From Portunus trituberculatus (lineage: Eukaryota; Arthropoda; Malacostraca; Decapoda; Portunidae): a DNA stretch of 64,000 nt. The stretch spans positions 19,978,344 to 20,042,343 of the forward strand of contig NC_059289.1 in NCBI RefSeq assembly GCF_017591435.1. The letters are read 5' to 3'. A program made the translations under genes and the position numbers. The notes under the pieces are model-generated. The model ran no database searches. It was not told where the DNA came from and was given only the letters and a program-made list of their open reading frames with translations. Below, piece after piece: positions 58,201-64,000 of the stretch (its first letter is position 1; each line of letters opens with the position of its first letter).

Positions 58201-60205
58201 TTTTTTTTTTTTTTTTTTTTTACATTACAAGGGCACTGGCCAAGGGAAAACAAAGTGTTGGAAAAAAAAAATCCCGCTGGTTGCCAGGCCCTGTTGAGAG
58301 GAAAGTAGGAGAAAGAGAAAAAACAAAAAAATCTAAAAGGAGGGTCCAGTTAACGTAAGAGGTGTCTTGACACTCCTCTTTTGAAAGAGTTTAAGTCATA
58401 GGCAGGTGGAAATACAGACACAGGTAGAGAGTTCCAGAGTTTACCAGTGTAGGGAATGAAGGAGTGAAGATACTGGTTAACTCTTGCATTAGGAAGATGG
58501 ACAGAATAGGGATGAGAAGAAGTAGAGAGTCTTGTGCAGCGAGGCCGCAGGAGGGGGAAGGCAAGCAGTTAGCAAGTTCAGAAGAGCAGACAGCATGAAA
58601 ACAGCAGTAGAAGACAGATAAAGATGCAACATTGCGGCGGTGACTTAAAGAATCAAGACAGTCAGTTAGAGGAGAAGAGTTGATAAGACGAAAAGCTTTA
58701 GATTCCACCTTGTTTAGTAAAGCTGTGTGTGGATCCCCCAGACATGAGAGCCATACTCCATACACGGGCGGATGAGGCCCTGTACATAGCAAGCAGCTGG
58801 GAGGAGAGAAAATGGACGAAGACGCCACAGGACACCTAACTTCTTGGAAGCTGATTTAGCAAGAGTAGAGATGTGAAATTTCCAGTTTAGATTTTTAGTG
58901 AAGGATAGACCGAGTGTGTTTAATGTAGAGGAGAGGGAAGTTGAGTGTTATTGAAGAAGAGAGGATAGTTGTCTGGAAGGTTATGTCGAGTAGATAGTTG
59001 TAGAAATTGAGTTTTGAGGCATTGAACAAAACCAGGTTTTCTCTGCCCCAATCAGAAACAAGTGAAAGATCAGAAGTTAGGCGTCCTATAGCATCTCGCC
59101 TTGAGTCATTTAATTGTTGTTGGGTTGGGCGTCTGTTGAACGCTGTTGAATAATGCAAGGTGGTATCATCAGCATAGGAGTGGATAGGGCATTGAGTCAG
59201 ATTTAGGAGATCATTGATGAATAATAGAAAGAGAGTGGGTGATAGGACAGAACCCTGTGGAACACCACTGTTGATAGTTTTAGGGAAGAACAGTGACCGT
59301 CTACTACAGCAGCAATAGAACGATCGGAAAGGAAACTGGAGATGAAGGTACAGAGAGAAGGATAGAATCCGTAGGAGGGTAGTTTAGAAATTAAAGATTT
59401 GTGCCAGACTCTATCGAAGGCTTTCGATATGTCAAGGCCGACAGCAAAGGTTTCACCGAAGTCCCTAAAGAGGATGACCAAGATTCAGTTAGGAAAGTAA
59501 GAAGATCACCAGTAGATCTGCCTTTACGGAAACCATACTGGCAATCAGAGAGAAGGTTGTGAGCTGATAGATGCCTCATTATCTTCCTATTAAGGATAGA
59601 CTCAAAGGCTTTAGAAAGGCAGGAAATCAAAGCTATAGGGCGGTAGTTAGAAGGATTGGAGTGGTCACCTTTTTAGGGACAGGTTGAATGTGAGCAAACT
59701 TCCAGCAAGAAGGATAAATAGAAGTAGAGACACAGATGAAAGAGTTTGACCAGGCAGTGAGCGAGTTCGGAAGCACAGTTTTGAGAACAACAGGAGGGAC
59801 TCCATCCGGACCGTAAGCCTTCCGAGAATCAAGGCCAGAGAGGGCCAGGAAAACGTCTTTATAAAGAATTTTAATTTTAGGGATGAAGTAGTCAGAGGGT
59901 GGAGGAGTAGGAGGAATATGCCCAGAATCATCCAAAGTTGAGTTGGTAGCAAAGGTTTGAGCGAAGAGTTCAGCTTTAGAAAAGAAGAGACAGCTGTAGA
60001 GCCATCTGGATGAAGTAAAGGAGGGAAAGACGAAGAAGTAAAGTTGTTAGAGATATTATTGGCTAGATGCCAGAAATCTCGAGAGGAGTTAGAATTGGAA
60101 AGACTTTGACATTTTCTATTGATGAAAGAGTTTTTAGTAAGTTGGAGAATAGATTTGGCATGATTACGGGCAGAAATATATAGGGCATGAGTTTCAGCAG
60201 TTGGA
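58201..60205 (-). mobile_element. 5'-truncated LINE inserted into a relative
   Basis: On the minus strand it begins at 60205 and ends with an A run (58201-58222 read as T). Removing it joins the plus-strand codons for V and W without loss. No target duplication is visible. The coding part includes the reverse transcriptase and C-terminal region, with a 3' UTR of about 200 bp. Confidence 0.9.
58391..60203 (-). pseudogene. Reverse transcriptase of the inserted LINE
   Basis: Order on the minus strand: HALYISARNHAKSILQLTKN and CQSLSNSNSSRDFWHLANNI (linker), then LDSRKAYGPDGVPPVVLKT, CLSKAFESILNRKIMRHLSA, CQYGFRKGRSTGDLLTFLTE, VGLDISKAFDRVWHKSLISK and SFLSDRSIAAVVDG. A YADDTT-like catalytic motif is only partly readable near 59165-59180 as SIHSYADDTTLHYSTAFN. 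The C-terminus ends with GTLYLCLYFHLPMT. Frame changes at about 59645, 59480, 59200 and 58840 inactivate it. Confidence 0.88.
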
Positions 60206-60683
60206 TGGCATAAAGCTTTGATTTCCAAACTGCAACTTTATCTCAAGTTTCCTTTCCATTCATTCTATAACTGCTGTGGTAGACAGCCACTGTTTTTCAC
60301 CTAAATCTATTATTAGTGATGTTCCACAGGGTTCTATCCTGTCACACACTCTCTATTGTTCATTAATGATCATCTTAACCAATTTTTTTTGCCCTATCCA
60401 CTCCTACACTAATGATAACATAACATAACATAACATAAATAATAGGATAACAAAGGGCCACTAGGTTATCCTGTATCAGTCGCACAGCGATCTCGTTATC
60501 AGTACATAAAGATACACTTACAAGTACACAATACATTATATACTAATTCTAAACATTTGGCCCATTAACAGGGGTAAGTCCTGCAGCGAATTCCTCTACA
60601 ATTTGTGGTCCCCATACATGGGGATCATGTCTTGTATAACTATAGTAAATTTCTTATAAAAACTCATGCAGCGCTATACATAA

Positions 60684-62230
60684 TTATAAATCTAATAAAT
60701 TTAAGTGCTTATCTAATCTGTTTTTAAACATTGTCAAACTAGTGCTATTTACAACCGTCTCTGGCAATGCATTCCAGAAGTCTACCACCCTATGACTAAA
60801 GAAATATTTTCTTATATCTAACCTGCAGCCTTGCTTTCTAATCTTCCTGCCATGATTTCTAGTCCTACTTCCCTCCTCTAAGGTAAAGAAAGATCTCACA
60901 TCTATGTAGTTTGTATCTGAGAACATTTTAAATAACTCTATCATATCCCTCTTATACATCTCCTCTCAAATGAAAACATGTTTAATTCCTTTAATCTATC
61001 TCTATACTCCAGGCGCTTTAAAGCTGGTATCATCCTAGTTGCTCTTCTCTGAACTGCTTCTAACATGTTGATATCCTGCCTATAGTGGGGTGACCAGGCC
61101 TGTATGCAATACTCTAAATGGGGCCTAACATAGGAATTATATAAGCTATGCACCACTTCCTTACTTTTATAACTAACATTTCTATTTATAAAACCCAGGA
61201 TCCTATTTGCCCTATTTCTTGCTTCTAAACATTGCTTTGAAAATTTCATAGTCCTGTCTATCACTACTCCTAAATCCTTTCCTTCCTCTACTGCCTCTAG
61301 CCAACATCCCTCCATCTCATAGTTAAAGTTTGTGTTGTCTTTACCTAAATGCATAACCTGACACTTTTTAGAATTAAACTCCATCTGCCACCTGTCTGCC
61401 CATGCTATCAGCCTGTCCAGGTCTCGTTGTATTCTGTAATTGTCCTTTTCACCCTGTACTGCACATGCTATCTTAGTATCATCTGCAAACTTTGATACTT
61501 TGCTACTAATTCCTATATCTAAATCGTTAATGTACACCAAGAAAAGAAGAGGTCCTAGCACTGATCCTTGGGGTACCCCACTAACCACTTCCTTCCACTC
61601 AGACATTGCCCCATTTAATACTACTCTCTGTTTCCTATCAGAAAGCCATTCACTAATCCAATCAACTAACCTACCCCTATCCCATGTAGTCTCAATTTGT
61701 ACACTAGCCTCCTATGCGGTACCTTATCAAACGCCTTGCTAAAATCTAGATATATAACATCTATGCTATTTCCATCATCTAACTCCTTGGTAATATATTC
61801 TAAGATATCGAGCAAATTTGTAAGACAGGACCTCCCTGATCTAAAGCCATGTTGGGTATCTCTAATTAATCTATTCTCATTTAAATGCTCCCAAATACTA
61901 CCCTTAATGATTTTCTCTAGTATCTTACATACTATACTAGTTAAACTGATCGGTCTATAATTATTTGCATCATCCTTCCTACCTTTTTTAAATATTGGAG
62001 TAACATTAGCTAACTTCCAGTCCTGTGGTATCTCAGCAAACCTAAGTGATCTTTCAAAGATTAACTTAAGTGCTTCAGAAATACTGTCTACACCCTCCCT
62101 AAGTACTCTGGCATGTAGCTCATCAGGACCACTAGCTTTCCTATCGTCTAGTTCAAGAATAAATTTCCTAATAATTCCCGGTTTTATATCAATATTTTCT
62201 AAAGCTCTTAAACTACTCGTCGCACTGTTT
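60684..62230 (-). pseudogene. CR1 reverse transcriptase (copy C)
   Basis: From 62200 down, frames show GPDELHARVLREGVD, LANVTPIFKKGRKDDANNYR, then after a shift CLTNLLDILEYITKE, YLDFSKAFDKVPHRRLVYKL, SGVPQGSVLGPLLFLVYIND and FADDTKIACA (catalytic) in the long frame 61606-60941. The C-terminal part has RPHLEYCIQAWSPHYRQDIN and, in a third frame to 60684, YFFSHRVVDFWNALPETVVN. It is the best preserved RT of the three CR1 copies but has frame breaks near 62000, 61720 and 60950. Confidence 0.92.
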
Positions 62231-62498
62231 GTAACAGGATTTCCTATTCTTTCCTAGTAAATACTGAAGAAAATTGTTCATTCAATAATTCTACTATGTC
62301 TTCATTTTGATCCACTACTACACCATCTTTTCTGAGTGGTCCAATCCTATCCTTATTTCTTTTATCACTGACCTTGTAATAACTATATAATTTTTGGGAT
62401 CTTTACTCCCAGCTCTAGCTAGTTTTATCTCTGCCTGCCTTTTACTTTTTTTATAACCTTACTCAAATCATCTCTGACCTGTCTGTACCTAATCAAAT

Positions 62499-63430
62499 CT
62501 ACATCTTCCCACTTTTCTGCAACTCTCTGTATGCCCTCTTCTTCTCTCTGATCTGGCTACCTATCTCATGAGTCCACCATAATGGCTTCCTGTTTCTCTG
62601 CCTTATATCTTTGTAAGGGATACACTGCATCACTATACCCTTTACTACAACCTTAAAAATATCCCACATCTCCTGTGCAGTTTTATTTCCAAAACTATCT
62701 TCCCAGTTTACCTCTCCTAATAACTGACGTAACCTACCATAATTGCCTTTCTGATAGTTTGGGACTCTAGTCTTATTCACTATATTATCCCTACTGGAAT
62801 TAATGATAAATCTAATTATATGATGGTCACTGTTTGCTAAAGTCTCTCCTACCTCAACTTCCTTTAAACAATGCTCAATATTTGTTAGTACTATGTCTAA
62901 AACCTTCCTCCCCCTAGTAGGTTTATCTACCATCTGCACTAAATAGTTATCCTGAAAACTTTCCATAAACTTATTTTCACTAGCATCTCCTACCATCCTC
63001 TCCCAGTTTACTGACTTAAGATTAAAATCCCTAAGATAATTGTCTGACTAGTACACCCCTATTTATCTCATCTACCATAAGGTTGTCTACATCTGCTGAC
63101 TGGTTAGGTGGTCTATAAAAGCTCCTACTCTAATAACCTTACTTTTGTTTACTCTAACATCCAGCCATAAGGACTCTACTCTGTTATCTACCTTAATACC
63201 ATTAACCTGACTGGAAATGAAGGATTTTTTACATAAATAACTACTCCTCCACCTATCCTACCAATTCTCTGGTGTAAATACATAATGTATCCATCTACTT
63301 CATATTCTTTCCTATTTTCCTAAACTTTTCCTCATTTACCCATGCCTCTGTGACACATACAACATCTAAGTCCTCCTCAACTATATAACTAGATAACTCG
63401 TCCTTCTTGTTCCTAAGACTGGCATTTACA
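62499..63430 (-). pseudogene. CR1 endonuclease domain (copy C)
   Basis: Minus-strand frame 62996-62499 contains MVGDASENKFMESFQDNYLV, DKPTRGRKVLDIVLTN and ANSDHHIIRFI (SDH catalytic motif), then the linker YRELQKSGKM. The upstream half lies between 63430 and 63000 in other frames: ASLRNKKDELSSYIVEEDLD and VCVTEAWVNE (Glu motif), and GDFNL near 63030. Several shifts. Confidence 0.85.
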
Positions 63431-64000
63431 TAAAACATTTAAGTCCAGCTACCTTCCTAGATGCTGTCTCCTTATTTGGAATCCTAATCTTATTCTCTCC
63501 TATTTGCACCTGGAAATCTTTCCTAATCTTTTCACTATCTCTGTTTATCCTATCTAATTTATGTCTAGCATCTTTCTTCTGGAATGCATTTGCTACCTCA
63601 CCCCTACACTCCATCCCAACTCCCCTCCAGACATCCACTCAGCACATCCACACCCTTCCTACTCAGATGCACACCATCCCTAGCATACAAATCCCTTCGC
63701 CCATAGAACCTATCCCATACATCCACAAAGCTGACACCCACATCCTTACACATCCCTTTTACCCGATCATTCACACCAATGGCTCTAGACAACCATTCCT
63801 GCTAACATACACACGAGGCAAGATTCCTGACACTACACACCTCCTACCACTCTCCCTTATCTTGCCTAACATTTCCCGAAATCTTGCCACTAACTCCTCC
63901 GACCCACCTGCTCTGACATCGTTCCCACCTACGTGCAAAACTACTACACCCTCCCTCTCCATCCCCCCAACCCTCTTCTGCACCTCCTCACTCACTGCCT
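63426..64000 (-). pseudogene. CR1 ORF1 SGNH/GDSL esterase and linker (copy C, partial)
   Basis: 63995-63771 reads VVLHVGGNDVRAGG (G-G-N-D, block III), FREMLGKIRESGRRCVVSGI and LPRV. After a frame change near 63790 the frame to 63604 reads FVDVWDRFYGRRDLYARDGV then HLSRKG, block V with catalytic Asp and His. The linker follows to 63426 (KDARHKLDRINRDSEKIRKD). The block with the GDS nucleophile would lie beyond position 64000. Similarity to copies A and B is clear over block V. Confidence 0.85.

Larger units (their letters stand above)
58030..60416 (+). mobile_element. Plus-strand LINE fragment, split by an opposite-orientation relative
   Basis: 58030-58200 reads LLSDCQYSF-type, GRSTGDLAFLTESW and VLDISKAFERV (reverse transcriptase). 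The next codons WHKALISKL are found at 60206 on, after the inserted LINE, followed by FISSFLS and DVPQGSILS around 60245-60345. A deletion of about 27 bp lies after ISKL. The fragment ends near 60416 where CR1 copy C begins. Confidence 0.88.
60417..64000 (-). mobile_element. CR1-clade LINE, copy C (runs off the window)
   Basis: On the minus strand: SGNH esterase (64000-63604), endonuclease (63430-62600), reverse transcriptase (62200-60684) and a 3' UTR ending in (TTATG)n at about 60440-60417. The short-repeat 3' terminus, the ORF order and the motifs are those of copies A and B. The 5' end lies beyond the window. It is inserted next to the plus-strand LINE fragment ending at 60416. Confidence 0.9.

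Overview
This is a eukaryotic, almost certainly arthropod and probably decapod crustacean, genomic window. The evidence is three arthropod-style CR1 LINEs, an HR96-type nuclear receptor with intron-split exons, many long di- and trinucleotide microsatellites, and a 500-N assembly gap. The decapod assignment is inference. Most of the 64 kb is transposable element and simple repeat; almost all long open frames are broken retroelement genes or translated microsatellites. Host coding sequence is limited to a few exons.

Layout. 0.2-3.8 kb: CR1 LINE copy A (SGNH esterase tail, endonuclease, reverse transcriptase). 3.8-6.1 kb: microsatellites and a tRNA-derived SINE on the minus strand. 6.4-11.8 kb: non-LTR elements whose ORF1 region carries a cold-shock (Y-box type) domain, an RRM-like region and CCHC knuckles. 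11.995-17.795 kb: a complete but decayed Ty3/gypsy element with a 5-bp target duplication; its left LTR is split by a 1.36-kb insertion containing a 475-bp (TA)n tract. 17.8-21.8 kb: CR1 copy B. 21.9-26.4 kb: three minus-strand exons of an HR96-like nuclear receptor, with compatible splice phases, interleaved with a SINE and satellites. 26.5-29.4 kb: a 5'-truncated LINE, then a foldback element with a 9-bp target duplication. 29.4-36 kb: microsatellites, a SINE, duplications next to the assembly gap. 36-41.4 kb: a BEL/Pao integrase relic, a LINE endonuclease relic holding a clean hAT MITE, two unidentified plus-strand candidate exons and the last exon of HINT1 (minus). 42-48.5 kb: Tigger-type MITEs, a 5'-truncated LINE, a 610-bp tandem duplication and a Harbinger MITE nested in a Tigger-type MITE. 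49-52 kb: a 3-kb inverted repeat made from Harbinger transposase remnants. 52.7-57.5 kb: two pogo/Tigger copies; the C-terminal region encodes a consensus PCNA-binding (PIP) box, and one copy is split by a second Tigger-type element. 58-60.4 kb: a LINE inserted into a relative in the opposite orientation. 60.4-64 kb: CR1 copy C (minus), running off the window.

The layout works as a stratigraphy: several insertions are dated relative to each other by nesting (hAT into LINE, Harbinger into Tigger, Tigger into pogo, LINE into LINE, DNA element into LTR). The most biologically interesting signals are the cold-shock domain at the head of LINE ORF1 regions, the recurrent SGNH hydrolase in CR1 ORF1, the PIP box in the pogo transposase tail, and the trinucleotide-repeat-built hinge exon of the nuclear receptor. 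All identifications were made by reading motifs; no database search was run.
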